The position numbers and the translations under genes were made by a program. DNA of 64,000 bases from Juglans regia (Eukaryota; Streptophyta; Magnoliopsida; Fagales; Juglandaceae): contig NC_049903.1 in NCBI RefSeq assembly GCF_001411555.2, positions 26,982,270-27,046,269 of the forward strand. The letters are read 5' to 3'. The notes beneath the pieces are model-generated. The model was given only the letters and a program-made list of their open reading frames with translations. It was not told the DNA's origin and searched no databases. This document shows, piece after piece, positions 34,033-44,889 of the stretch. Every line of letters starts with the position of its first letter. Position 1 is the stretch's first letter.

Positions 34033-34580
34033 TGTTATGGATCTCAATGTAACTTAACGTCAATTTGTGATTTGGAATGATTGAGAGGAATGTAATGGAA
34101 TAGAAATGTGAGATGGATGTAACAGGAAGCTAATCAAAGTAGAAATGATGCTCTGTGTGTGAATGGAAGAATGTAGATAAGCTGTTTGATGAAATGGAAA
34201 GTAGAGAAAACAGTAAATTCCACTAGCCACGGGAGTGCTTTGAGGGTCTCCCAACCTCCTTACAAGTTCCAAATAATTCCAAAATGACAGATGAATTCCA
34301 CTCCTTCCTCTTAGACGCATATATTCTCTAACAAACTCGACTGACTCTGACACATTACACCAATTAAAATGCACAACAATGACTAGATAAAATGCATAGT
34401 ATGGAAATTACATGAAATTGATAAAACGCATAGCATAACATAAATAGGGAAATAAACGGTTCCGTTTGGAGTTTGGCTTTATTCAAACACTTGTCTTCCA
34501 GAACACAAGTCTTCGTCTTCCATCTTCATCTCTCTACCCGAAGTTCATCTAGCCCATCGTCTTCCTTGCGGTCCATAGCA
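34033..34580 (-). repeat. Gypsy E 3' LTR
   Basis: 548 bp, TG to CA, matching 39730-40254 throughout. It carries an extra CAACAATGACTAGATAAAATG-like segment near 34375 that is missing from the other LTR. Confidence 0.93.
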
Positions 34581-34595
34581 CCCTCCCCCCCAATC
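34581..34595 (-). other. Gypsy E polypurine tract
   Basis: On the minus strand a G-rich purine run lies directly before the 3' LTR. This is the expected second-strand priming site for a minus-strand element. Confidence 0.75.
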
Positions 34596-34599
34596 AGAG

Positions 34600-34820
34600 A
34601 ACCTTGCCCACAAGGTGTGGGTAAAGCTCCTACAACTTCCATAACTTCTCCCAACTATTGTAATGGCCCTGTGACCTTGGTGACTCAGACGGCGATCCAC
34701 AATCATTTCTAGTTTAGGAAGAAAGGACCCATCTTTGTCCACTGGAGGAAGTGTCAGAATAGCTTGAATCTGGTCCCCGATTTTTTTTTTGAGACAGGAG
34801 ACATGGAACACTGGGTGCAC
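34600..34820 (-). pseudogene. Gypsy E pol C-terminal tail
   Basis: It reads HPVFHVSCLKKKIGDQIQA, PPVDKDGSFLPKLEMIVDR, LSHQGHRAI, the linker that precedes the chromodomain-like end of many plant gypsy integrases. The frame is then lost and no intact chromodomain is seen. Confidence 0.75.
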
Positions 34821-34938
34821 TCATACCGACAATGGGAGGGCTAGCCAGTAGGCAACTGTACCGATCTTCTGAAGAACCTGGAAAGGCCCATAAAATTTTG
34901 GAGAGAGCTTCGTGTTATGGTGCATCGCCACTGATTTT

Positions 34939-36104
34939 TTACGGTAAGGTTGTAGGCGTAAAAACACCCAATCCCCTATCCCCTTCTACAAATGATCTCT
35001 CTGTTCTCTTCCTATCAGCGTACAACTTCATGCGGTCTTGAGCCCATTCCAAATTTTCCTTCAACAAATTCCCTATCTGCTCTCTTAATTTCAATAGGTG
35101 GTCCACGACATCAGTGGATGATGTTCCCAGAACATATGCCATCAACTTTTTTTGGGGATACTCGTAAAGGGCTTCGAAAGGGGACATCTTGGAGCTCATA
35201 TGGTAAGACCTATTATAACTCCACTTTGCTAAGCTCAACCATTTACTCCATTCTTTGGGTTTGAGTCCAGTGTAAGCACATAAATAGCGCTCGAGACATT
35301 TGTTGAGTGATTTTGTCTGACCATCTGATTGCAGATGGTAGGCAGAACTATAGTGTAAAGATGACCCTTGTAGTGAGAAAAGATGTTTCCAGAAAGAGCT
35401 TAGAAATACTGAGTCCCTGTAGGAGACTATTGTTTTAGGAAACCCATGGAGTTTGAAAACTCCATCTAAGAATGCTTGTGATACTACTACTGTTGTATAA
35501 AGGTGGGTCATTGGGATAAAATGACCATATTTTGTATAACGATCCACCACAACAAAGATAACATCAAACCCTTGGGATCGGGGAAATCCTTCGACAAAAT
35601 CAAGGGAAATATATGTCCAGGCTTGAGTTGGTATGGAGAGGGGCTATAAGAGTCCAGGAGGTAGCACTGTTTCCCCCTTAGTAGTCTGGCAAATTAGGCA
35701 CTCCCGCACCTTTTGTTTTATGTCTCGCTTCATGCCTTGCCAAAAGAAATCCCTTTTTGCACACTAATATGTCTTCAAATAACCATTATGCCTAGCCTGA
35801 GGATCCGAATGTATATATTTCAACACCTTCTATTTGAAATGAGACTGTGGTACAATAACAAATCGCCCCTTTTTTTTTTTTTTACATTTAAGTCTTGTTG
35901 AAGAGAATAGCCCTTAGGCATTTCAGCCCCTGTTTGCAACTTTTGGAGGATTTCACTTATATCTAAAGAAGAGGAATAGGAAGCTTTTAGTTCATCAATC
36001 CAGCTGGGAGTAGGAAAATTTATTAGAGCTAAGTACTCGTCCTCGATTCCTTCAGTTTCGAATTTCCTGGACAACACGTAAGCCATTTTATTTTCTTTTC
36101 CCAA
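34939..36104 (-). pseudogene. Gypsy E integrase
   Basis: Two open parts. 36104-35820 is the N-terminal region after RNase H (MAYVLSRKFETEGIEDEY). 35550-34939 is the core: VVVDRYTKYGHFIPM, PKTIVSYRDSVFLSSFWKHLF, YHLQSDGQTKSLNKCLERYL, WSYNRSYH. In the family the second block is SDRD and the third GQTE; here the catalytic Asp is Tyr and the catalytic Glu is Lys, so two of three active-site residues are gone. A poly-A tract at about 35868-35885 breaks the frame between the parts. Confidence 0.85.
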
Positions 36105-36169
36105 CTTGTACTGTATGGAGAAGTCATAGCCTAGAAGCTTGGTTATCCATTTTTATTGTGTCACTGTCT

Positions 36170-37340
36170 CTACCTTCTACTCAAGCAAATACTTGAGAGC
36201 TTGCTGGTTAGTCTTAATAATAAAGGACTGACCCAACAAGCAAGGTCGCCACCTTTGAATAGCTGAGACCAAAGCAACAATTCCTGTTCATAAGTAAATA
36301 ACATGAGTGCCTTACCCTTAAAAGCTTTACTCATAAATGCAATCAGATGTCCCTCTTGCATCAAAACAGCCCTTATGCCAATGCCACTTGCGTCACACTC
36401 AATTGTGAAAGCCTTAGAAAAATCAGGTAAGCTTAAAACTGGTGGGTGTGCAATTGCAGTTTTAAGGGCCTGAAAAGCCTGTGTAGCTTCATCCATCCAC
36501 TTGAAACAATTTTTTCCCAAAAGGGTCGTAAGGGGGGCTGCAATGGCCCCATAGTTCTTGATGAACTTGCGGTAAAAACCTGTTAAACCTAGAAATCATT
36601 GGAAGGATTTAGGTCTGGTAGGCAGTGGTCACTCCAGAATAGATTGGACCTTAGAATAATCAGCTTGCACCCCTTGTCCTGACACCACATGGCCCAAATA
36701 ATTAACCTCCAAAATCCCAAAATTGCATTTAGACATTTTGGCATAAAGCTGATGGTCTCTAAGTACCTGCAGTACTTGCTGTAAATGGCTCAAATGTGCA
36801 GCCCAGCTGCTGCTATAGACAAGTATATCATAAAAAAAAAAACTAAGACGAACTTCCGTAAAAAGGGCCTAAACACTTCATTCATTAACCCTTGAAAAGT
36901 AGTTGGGGTGTTGGTTAACCCGAAGGGCATTACTAAGAATTCATAATGCCCCTCATGGGTACGAAAAGATGTCTTTGTCGTATCTTCAGTAACAACTCTT
37001 ATCTGGTGGTAACCAGGTCGTAAGTCAAGCTTTGAGAAAATCATGGCCCCATTCAACTCATTGAGGAGTTCATCGATGATTGGTATTGGAAATTTATCCT
37101 TTATCGTCACGCTGTTGAGTGCCCTGTAGTCGACACACAATCTCTAACTACCATCCGCTTTACGGACTAATAAGACCGGCGAAGAAAAAGTGCTTGTACT
37201 AGGCTTAATAACCCCGGACTGTAGTAGGTCCCTCACAATATTTTCGATTTCAGACTTTTGGTAATGAGGGTAGCGATAGGGCTGAATGGACACAGGTGTT
37301 GCCCCCTCCTGTAATGTAATTTTATGGTCATGAGCCCTCT
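36170..37340 (-). pseudogene. Gypsy E reverse transcriptase and RNase H
   Basis: RT at 37140-36790: [53 protein letters not shown]. Where the family has the Tyr/Phe-x-Asp-Asp site there is an expanded T run (36833-36845, minus), giving FFFMIY and a frameshift, so the polymerase site is destroyed. A stop lies just before CVDYRALN. RNase H at 36520-36170 starts FKWMDEATQAFQALK and has IECDASGIGIRAVL and FMSKAFKGK, then drifts out of frame. Confidence 0.85.
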
Positions 37341-38110
37341 GAGCATTCTCATTGGCTTGGCCAAATGAAAAAATTATCTAAAATTTAGATAACTTGTATA
37401 AAAAAACTCTACATTAGATTGGCCATCTTCAAAATAATTTACATTTTTGCTACAGTCATTGGCCAAATATAGAGAACCATAATTGGTTCTCCAAATATTA
37501 AAATACTAATTTCTCACTCCAAGCAAACAAATTAAATTAATTAGAATATAATTAACATTTAACATTTAGAATATAATTATTATTAACATTTGATAATACT
37601 TTTTTAATATTAATTTAATTAAAATATAATTATTATTAACATTTAATAAAACTTTTTTGATATTAATTTAATTAAAATATAATTATTATTAACATTTAAT
37701 AATACTTTTTTTAATATTAATTTAACTAGAATATAATTATTATTAACATTTAATAAAACTTTTTTTAATATTAATTTAATTAGAATATAATTATTATTAA
37801 CATTTAATAAAACTTTTTTTAATATTAATTTAACTAGAATATAATTATTATTAACATTTAATAAAAAAAATTTTAATATTAATTTAACTAGAATATAATT
37901 ATTATTAATATTTAATTGGTAGAATTATAAAATGTGATAAAAATAAATTTAATTAATTAATTATTAAAATAATAATATTTTAGTATTATATAGAATGTGA
38001 ATGGCTAATCTAATGTGGAGATTGAATTTAAATGGAATAGGTAAATGTAAAAAAGTGTGATATTAGTTAAATTTTGAAGATGCATTTGCCTAAACCAATG
38101 AGAATGCTCT
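37341..38110. mobile_element. MITE with internal tandem repeats, inserted in gypsy E pol
   Basis: The ends are GAGCATTCTCATTGGCTTGG (37341 onward) and its inverted counterpart CTAAACCAATGAGAATGCTC (38090-38109). CTCT lies at 37337-37340 and at 38107-38110, which may be a short target duplication; boundaries are uncertain by a few bases. Removing the insert joins the gypsy protease-RT linker in frame. The interior is almost pure AT and contains a tandem array (37568-37915). No coding sequence. The superfamily is not clear because the duplication is short. Confidence 0.82.
37568..37915. repeat. Tandem array of 53-54-bp AT-rich units
   Basis: The word (A)GAATATAATTATTATTAA or its AAAATATAATTATTATTAA variant begins at 37568, 37621, 37674, 37728, 37782, 37836 and 37890, a period of 53-54 bp. 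The units are nearly identical, with differences mainly in the T-run length. Confidence 0.92.
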
Positions 38111-38690
38111 TAGGAGGAAGACCCTTAGGCTCCTCAAAGATCCAGCAAATTGGTTTAATAATTTGGCAATATCCTGGGCAATGGTCCAATGTTGAACCCC
38201 ACTATCTTGCTCCAACAGTTGCAATAAAAGCCCCCTACCAGTGCATATAGCAGCTTGCAAGACCTTATTACTCCTCTCAAAGGACAAGGGTGTCATAGAT
38301 AAGCCCCATAAACACACAGGTTTGTTCCCAAAGGTGAACTTCATAGACAAGTTAGAAAAATTCAACATAATTGTGCCCAACGTCCTAAGCCATTGGACAC
38401 CCAATACTAAGTCACACCCTCCAAGAGTTAGCATAGAAAAAGAGATAGGAAACTTAGTACCTTGAATGCACAGCCCCACATTAGTACAGTAGCCACCACT
38501 TTGCATTAACTCCTCGTTGGCCACACAAACTTGCAACTTGGTAGAGTCCTCCACCACTAACCTAGCTCTCTTTATTACGGATGGATCCAAAAAATTATGA
38601 GTGCTGCCGAAGTCCACTAAGATCACCACAGAAACTCCATTAACCCGCCCATCCAACCTCATGGTATTTGAATGAGGAGCCCCCATGATG
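38090..38690 (-). pseudogene. Gypsy E protease
   Basis: It shows MRLDGRVNGVSVVILVDFG then STHNFLDPSVIKRA, a retropepsin active site in which the Ser of the usual DSG has become Phe. GCDLVLGVQWLRTLGTIMLN follows, as usual for plant gypsy elements. It ends at the MITE boundary (about 38110). Confidence 0.85.
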
Positions 38691-38811
38691 GCATGAATGG
38701 AAATTTTAGGTCCAACTTTATCTCCCAGTCTACAATCTCAGTTGAATCATAAAAAATTTCACCCTCCTTGTCATCATTCCCTTCCACAACGTGGATCATA
38801 TAAACTTTAGG

Positions 38812-39700
38812 CTATTTACATTTGTGTAACGGGTTCCACTTCTCGTTGCAGTGGAAATAAAGGCTCTTTTTTCCTCTTCTCATCCATGTGGACCGAGGAA
38901 ATACTCCTAGAGGGAATAAAAGACTTCTGGTATTTCGGCTGGTCACTGGGTAGCAACTTAGGGGCATAAAATTCTTTAGGGGGATGTGTGATGACTCACC
39001 TGCTGACTGCCATGTTTTCCTCGTGCTTAGTAAATATTTCTCCTGAATTTTTGCAAGCCCAAAGGCTGCATTCAAGCTAAGGGGATTGAGCATTCAAACA
39101 AGGAGGTGAACTTCGTCTTTCAATTCGCTCAAGAAACAACTCAGTCTATGACTATCGGATAGGCCTTTCAACCTATTGGACAATAATTCGAAGTAAGCCT
39201 TGTAAGAAGCCACTATAGAGGTTTGTTTGGGGCATGTTAACGCCTCCATGGGATCATCGTATGTGGTTGGGCCAAACCATATTAATAAGGCTTGAGTAAA
39301 AGCTTGCCAAGTATGAAACAGTGTAATCTCCATAGCATCTTGATACCACACTAAGGCTTCACCATTCATGTGATAAGAAGCCATTAAAAGGCGTTGGGGA
39401 GGGGGTGTGTGATGATATTTAAAAAACTGATTAGCTTTAAATATCCATTGTGCAGGATTGTCACCAGCAAAGTAAGGAACATCAAGTTTGATGCCTCTAT
39501 GGAAAGGCCTTCTATCCTCGTGTAACTCCAAGTTTTGGTTCAGATTCGGATTAGCCACAACATTCTGATTAGCAACGAGGGTTCGCAACATTTTAGACAT
39601 TTGATCCAAACGGTCCTTGATCTCCTGGATATTCTCCTCGTGGGTGTCACCTTGACGTTGAAGATTTTACTGCTGCCTCAATCTAGTGTCTTTAGCCATG
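38812..39700 (-). pseudogene. Gypsy E gag
   Basis: The likely start is MAKDTRLRQQ at about 39700, with a stop codon right after it. The main open part (39609-39094) has FHRGIKLDVPYFAGDNPAQW, MNGEALVWYQDAME, HTWQAFTQALLIWFGPTTYDD, the gag core. A TGA at about 39094 interrupts it before MLNPLSLNAAFGLAKIQEKY. It ends with a degenerate zinc knuckle (YFHCNEKWNPLHKCK). Non-functional. Confidence 0.85.
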
Positions 39701-39729
39701 GTGGATCAAAGGGGCTCTTTATTCCAATT

Positions 39730-40254
39730 TGTTATAGATCTCAATGTAACTTAATGTAAATTTGTGATTTGAAATGACTGAGAGGAATGTAATGGAATAG
39801 AAATGTGAGATGGATGTAACATGAAGCTAATCAAAGTATATATGATGCTCTGCATGTGAATGGAAGAATGTAGATAAGTTGTTTAATAAAATGGGAAGAA
39901 GAGAAAATAGTAAACTCCACTAGCCACAGGAGTGCTTCGAGGGCCTCCCAATCTCCTTACAAGTTCCAGATAATTCCAAAATGACAGATGACTTCCACTC
40001 CTTCATCTCAAACGCATATATACCCTAACAAACTCAATTGACTCTGACACATTACACCAATTAAAACGCACAGTATGGAAATTACATGAAATTGATAAAA
40101 CACATAGCATAACATAAATGGGGAAATAAATGGTGCCGTTTGGAATTTGGCTTTATTCAAACACTTTTCTTCCAGAATACAAGTCTTTGTCTTCCATCTT
40201 CATCTCTCTACCTGAAGTCCTTCTAGCACATCATCTTCCTTGCGGTCCATAGCA
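39730..40254 (-). repeat. Gypsy E 5' LTR
   Basis: 525 bp, TG to CA, paired with 34033-34580. The sequence just inside it on the minus strand (AATTGGAATAAAGAGCC) does not match the common initiator-tRNA primer site, and I could not identify the primer tRNA. Confidence 0.92.
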
Positions 40255-40259
40255 TATTT

Positions 40260-41130
40260 ATAGTTGATCAAATGGTTGCATGGATTGGAATAGTAGTTCT
40301 TTGCGACACATGATATTGAAGGAATACATTAAATGTTTCTCTATTTCTATAGGGGGTGTGTAGGCTATCGCCACTTGGCCATCCATTCTCCAGGACATGG
40401 TGGTACGCGTCTCATTTAATACGCATCAAGCTTTATGTTTTTGCCCATTTAATGTAGGTCACTTCTACCTAGTTGGATGCTTTTTGAAACCTTTTTCTTG
40501 GTATGTCAACGATTCTTGACCTTACCTGTGGTTATGGGAGGGGAGAAGGGAAGATTGAGAACACTTTTTCATCTCACAAAACTTTCTTGTAAAGCTTCAC
40601 AGCGGGCACTCCAATGATGAGCACCCACACAGGCAAGGACTCCTCTTTGCAGGAACTCCTGCGAGTGGGGTCTCCTTTTTGTGAGGATGGCACTCCTCTT
40701 GGCTAGCACTATTAGGGTGTGGACTCCTTTTAGCGGGGATTCCTCTTGGCGTGTACTTCTGGGGGCGAGGACTCCTCTTAGCAGGCAATTCTGGACACAA
40801 GGAACTCCTTTGAGTGCACACTTTTAGAGACAAGGACTTGGTTTTGGCTGCTCATTGGTCTGTAGTGCACATTTGGTTCTTGGGCTTGAGAGATGAGTCA
40901 TAGGTTGGTTGAGCTTTCATTGGAAGATTTCTCCCTAACACCCTAGAAATTGCTTAGCTAATGTCCAATGGGCTGAGGTGGTTGAGTGCATGTGTTAGCA
41001 TAGTTGATTGATAGAGTAGGCAATTTTAAGTTGAGTGATAGGGCAATATTGGAGAGCTCTAACAACGTGACGATGGAGAGCACTATCTTCAAGTGGTTCA
41101 ACACCCAATCTTGAGTGTTGAGAGCCAAAG
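40260..41130. repeat. Intergenic with degenerate ACTCCTCTT repeats
   Basis: Between gypsy E and the solo LTR. From about 40600 to 40830 the words GGACTCCTCTT, GCACTCCTCTTGG, GGACTCCTTTTAGC and GGACTCCTCTTAGC recur about every 20-35 bp. The resulting minus-strand open frame (40833-40597, Pro/Lys/Arg/Ser repeats) is likely a repeat artefact. No gene is supported. Confidence 0.5.
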
Positions 41131-41456
41131 TGTAATAACCTGGCTCATTTTAAGACCCAAGCCCAAATTTTAAGCCTAGGCTCGAGCCCTCTAAAAACCT
41201 ATTATTTTCTCTGTACTTTGTTCTTTTCCCAAGGATACCTTCATCACAACCCCACCCCCCCACACGTCCCAACTCTCCCTCTCTCTGTGTGTTGCCAAGT
41301 CGGTGTCGCAAGACTAGGTCATCATCGTACATCAGCCCTCAACATTTCTTTTTTCCCAGCTACCTGTCTTTCCCATTGTCGATTTGCAATGCAATGCCAT
41401 GCCATGCCATGCCAGTAAGTCCAACCGTATCTCTCTTATGCTCTTTTCTTTGTTCG

Positions 41457-41492
<36 letters not shown>

Positions 41493-41817
41493 CCTCTCAC
41501 TCTCACTCTAGCTCTTTGTCGGCATCTCACCATGTCTCTATTTAGGATGTCCATGGCAATCAATAAAGGTAACCGCAGCCAACGTGCCACCTCACACCAC
41601 CACCAAGGTCTGCCTCGGTCTTCCTCTCCAATTTAATCTTCTTTGTTTACTCCCTTTCTCTAAAATTCATGCCTCTTTTTGTCCGTCCATATGCATCTTT
41701 TTCTCCAATTTATGTCATAACTCTTCATTGTCACCGCCTAAGCTTTGCCACACCGCCAGTTAACTGCCAATAAGTCTCTCTCGGTCTCCCTCTCTCTCCC
41801 TCTGTGTATATGGTCTC

Positions 41818-41853
<36 letters not shown>

Positions 41854-43625
41854 AACATTGTTTCTTCTTGCTAAGCTAGCCACCGCAACTAGCGGAGTTT
41901 GCCGCACCACGAGCCTAGCCACACGATATCATTCATTTCTTGTTGTTCCATCACCAAGTCTAGTCGAACACCGCTTCATGCCTAGTGAGGTATCCTCTTT
42001 ACCCCTGTACTTGTCATTTCAATTGTGGTCAGTTTTGGGGTTTGTTGATTAATTAGACTATTCTTGGAGGGTGTAGTGGAGTTGAATGTGTTGTTAGTTT
42101 TGTTACTGTCGATGGTTGATTGGTGAAAAGTTATAGTATTGGAGGTCGGTCACAAGAGTGTCCCAACAAAGGAAGGATGATTCTGTTGGGTTATTTGCTA
42201 TGGTTGTGGTAAACTGAAACAAAGAATTTGGTCGTGCATGTCTCTAGTAGTCAAAAATTTAGAGTGGATGTTTGGAGCACTAAGATTAATTGTAATTGGT
42301 TAAAGGAGTGGATTCTGGCTCTTATTAAGCTATCATTTGGGTTATAGGTTTTTGTTAGGTTAGTTTTGTATTGGTATGGGTTTTTAATTTAGTGACGTTT
42401 TTTGGATTAGGTTGTGATACTGGTTATGTTCGAGTTCAAAACTTACATATTATATTGCAAAAGTATGGTAAGTGATGTTTCTATGGTAACGTTTGCCTAA
42501 AACTAACTGGGGTTGATTTTGTGAAAACCTGCTATTTTGTTATGAAAACAACCTCGCTTATTTTCTACACTAATCTCTATTATGAACTTTGAGATCAGAC
42601 ATTTTATCATGATTGGTGTAGATATGAGCAATTTTTGTTCTTAGTTTCTTTATTGCATAAAATGTGGATATGAAGTTTGAAATATATGATCCAATTATAC
42701 AGTATTTATCTGCTCTGTACTATGATATGATCTTGCATTTGAAGAATTCTAAGGCACAAGATTCTATTTTTCTTTGGTTATGGCCTTACCACCGGTTATA
42801 GTAGTGGCGACCCTAACATGGGTAATAGTAATGGCCTCCAGCCTTGCCCTGGGTTATAGTAGTGATATGTGTTCTAAGTATAATCGTTTTGGTGACATGG
42901 TGACTTATGTTATGCATGGAAATTCGTAGAATGCACAACCTTACCATGGGGTAAACATGGTCTCTGTTTTGACTATGTCACTTGGGTGACAAAATAGTGA
43001 TTTATGTTCTATTTGGCTAATTGCAGACATGCACAACCCTATCGTGGGGTAAACATGGCCTCTGCTTTTGTTTATGGTGTTTAGTTATACTTGTGCCTAA
43101 GGTCTTTTGTAAATCGTATTATTGTAATAAATGTTTCTAAACTATAGCTTTGTTATTTTGATATTCTATTTCTCCACATTATGTAACTAGCTTATGTTTA
43201 CACACTAGTATATATTTACTGCTTATTTAGTTGTTGTTAACTCATCCAATTATCTCCATTATTTTTCAGATGATTTGGATCTTTCAAATGAGAATAAAAA
43301 GTAGAAAGCAAGTGCGAGATTTGTTTATCATAGTAGAATAAGTGTCGAATGTTACAAGAGTCTATAAGAAGATTTTATTCAAGAAACTAGTCATTTTCTT
43401 TTTAGTATTATTTTGGGATATTGATGTTGTTATTGAGATTTTGTGGTATTTTTAGTTAATTATGTTGCAGTAGTTCATTGATGTTATTGTAGAGTAACTT
43501 ATATTTTGATTTGAACCAATAAGTTTTATTTGTTATTGAGACTTTGGAGTTTATACTTGAATTATGGGATGCGATTTTGAGTGATAGGAATTGACTCCGT
43601 GACCCTCTGGGTATGGGGCGTTACA
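41131..43625 (+). mobile_element. Solo LTR of family F (F1)
   Basis: It starts TGTAATAACCTGG and ends GGGGCGTTACA. CAAAG stands directly outside on both sides (41126-41130 and 43626-43630). So this is a complete 2495-bp solo LTR left by recombination between the two LTRs of one element. It has (CT)n runs at about 41460-41488 and 41821-41850, and repeated GGTTATAGTAGTG-type words at about 42795-42865. No protein-coding gene. Confidence 0.92.
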
Positions 43626-44860
43626 CAAAGACACAAGGTACAAAGTAAGTTTAGGTATATGGACACAATGTAAGAGGTCAATAATTTTTTTTTTCCTTAA
43701 CACAAATGAGGACCTATGGAGTTGCAATTAGATTGCACATCGAGAAAATATTTGAAGGGTCCAAGGTCATTAAAAGCCAATTGTAGGCTTGAAATAAAAG
43801 AAATGATAAGACTAATATTAGTGCTTGTGACTAAAATTGCTTCTACATAAATCTACATAATGATGTGAGCATTAGTAGTGTCAAACATAAAGATAAAGGA
43901 ACTGATTAAAAAAGTTGTGAAGAAGCAATAAGGACAGGCAATGGAACAAGGAATGAGAAGTTGGTTTTAGGCCATAAATGGCCCTTGGAAGATAACAAAT
44001 ATGATCAATGATTTGGGTTCAACAAAATCTTGAAGTTGTTTAATAAACATCTATTCACTTAGCATGTGATAAAAAATTGCCAATCGCGTAGGCGATCAAG
44101 CAAGGCCAAGTAAAAAAAGTTTGGGTAAGTCAAGGCTCACATCAGGAAAATAAGAGTGAGGGGAAGAGGGAGCAACCCTTGCCCCGATCATCCAATTCGC
44201 TACAACAAACAAGCATGGTTTTGGAGTCAAAGCAACTTCGTTTCTTTCATGTACCCGTTAGACCACAGCCCTTTCAAAAGTTCCTTAAGTAGATTCACTT
44301 TGTCTATCTTGATTGAGTGCAAGAAGCTTTCTACTAGTAGGTGATTTTGTATTTCACAAAATTCATCATTACTCATGCTAGCACTATCACTTATGACATT
44401 ACGAAGTATTGTGACAAAATATTTCTTAAATTGAAAGAACATCTCGTTCCGGACACTTAGAAGAGCAACTTTTAAGGTCTCATCACTTTTGTGAATCGCT
44501 TGAGCCTTGTTACATTTTGGTGCCATCTAGACTAGTGAGCTATTACACTTTCTTCAAAGGATGGCCTACTTCAAAGCCCAGCTCCTAGTTTTAATTGCCT
44601 GATCACTTCCTTTTCCTCTAAGTGATCACTTAGGCACCCTAGTGTATGATCTTGGCTATTGAGTTTAGATCTTAGCATTATAAATGTTTATTTGTGCAAA
44701 CAATATATGCTTAAATGCAAGGTTTCTCTAGGGTTCATAAGGCGAAATAGTGCCACCCTAGCCAATTTAGTCTCTATTGAAATATATTTGTAGAAAGCAA
44801 TTTTGGTTGGCCTTTCATCCATAGTAAAGGTCATCCTAGAAAAAATTAGAAGATTGATCA
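43626..44860. other. Intergenic, one unrecognised open frame
   Basis: A minus-strand open frame of 99 codons (44526-44227) starts MAPKCNKAQAIHKSDETLK. I do not recognise it; length and position would fit the start of a retrotransposon gag. No other gene-like signal. Confidence 0.35.
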
Positions 44861-44889
44861 ATGATTGTTAGGGCTTTCTCCCTCATAAA

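Larger units (their letters stand above)
34033..40254 (-). mobile_element. Gypsy element E, structurally complete, coding-dead
   Basis: LTRs at 34033-34580 and 39730-40254 both begin TGTTAT and end GGTCCATAGCA. TATTT lies directly outside each (34028-34032 and 40255-40259), a perfect 5-bp TSD. A polypurine tract, read on minus as GGGGGGGAGGG, abuts the left LTR. Reading leftward the order is gag, protease, RT, RNase H, integrase, C-terminal domain. Nonsense codons, frameshifts and lost catalytic residues show it cannot move itself. By eye the LTRs differ at several percent or more of positions and by an indel of about 20 bp, so the insertion is not recent. A MITE sits between protease and RT. 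Confidence 0.95.

Noticed and set aside
40597..40833. Minus-strand Lys/Arg/Ser/Pro repeat protein
   Set aside because: Explained by the degenerate ACTCCTCTT repeats.
44227..44526. 99-codon minus-strand open frame as a host gene
   Set aside because: No recognised domain, no introns or promoter signs, and surrounded by transposons.
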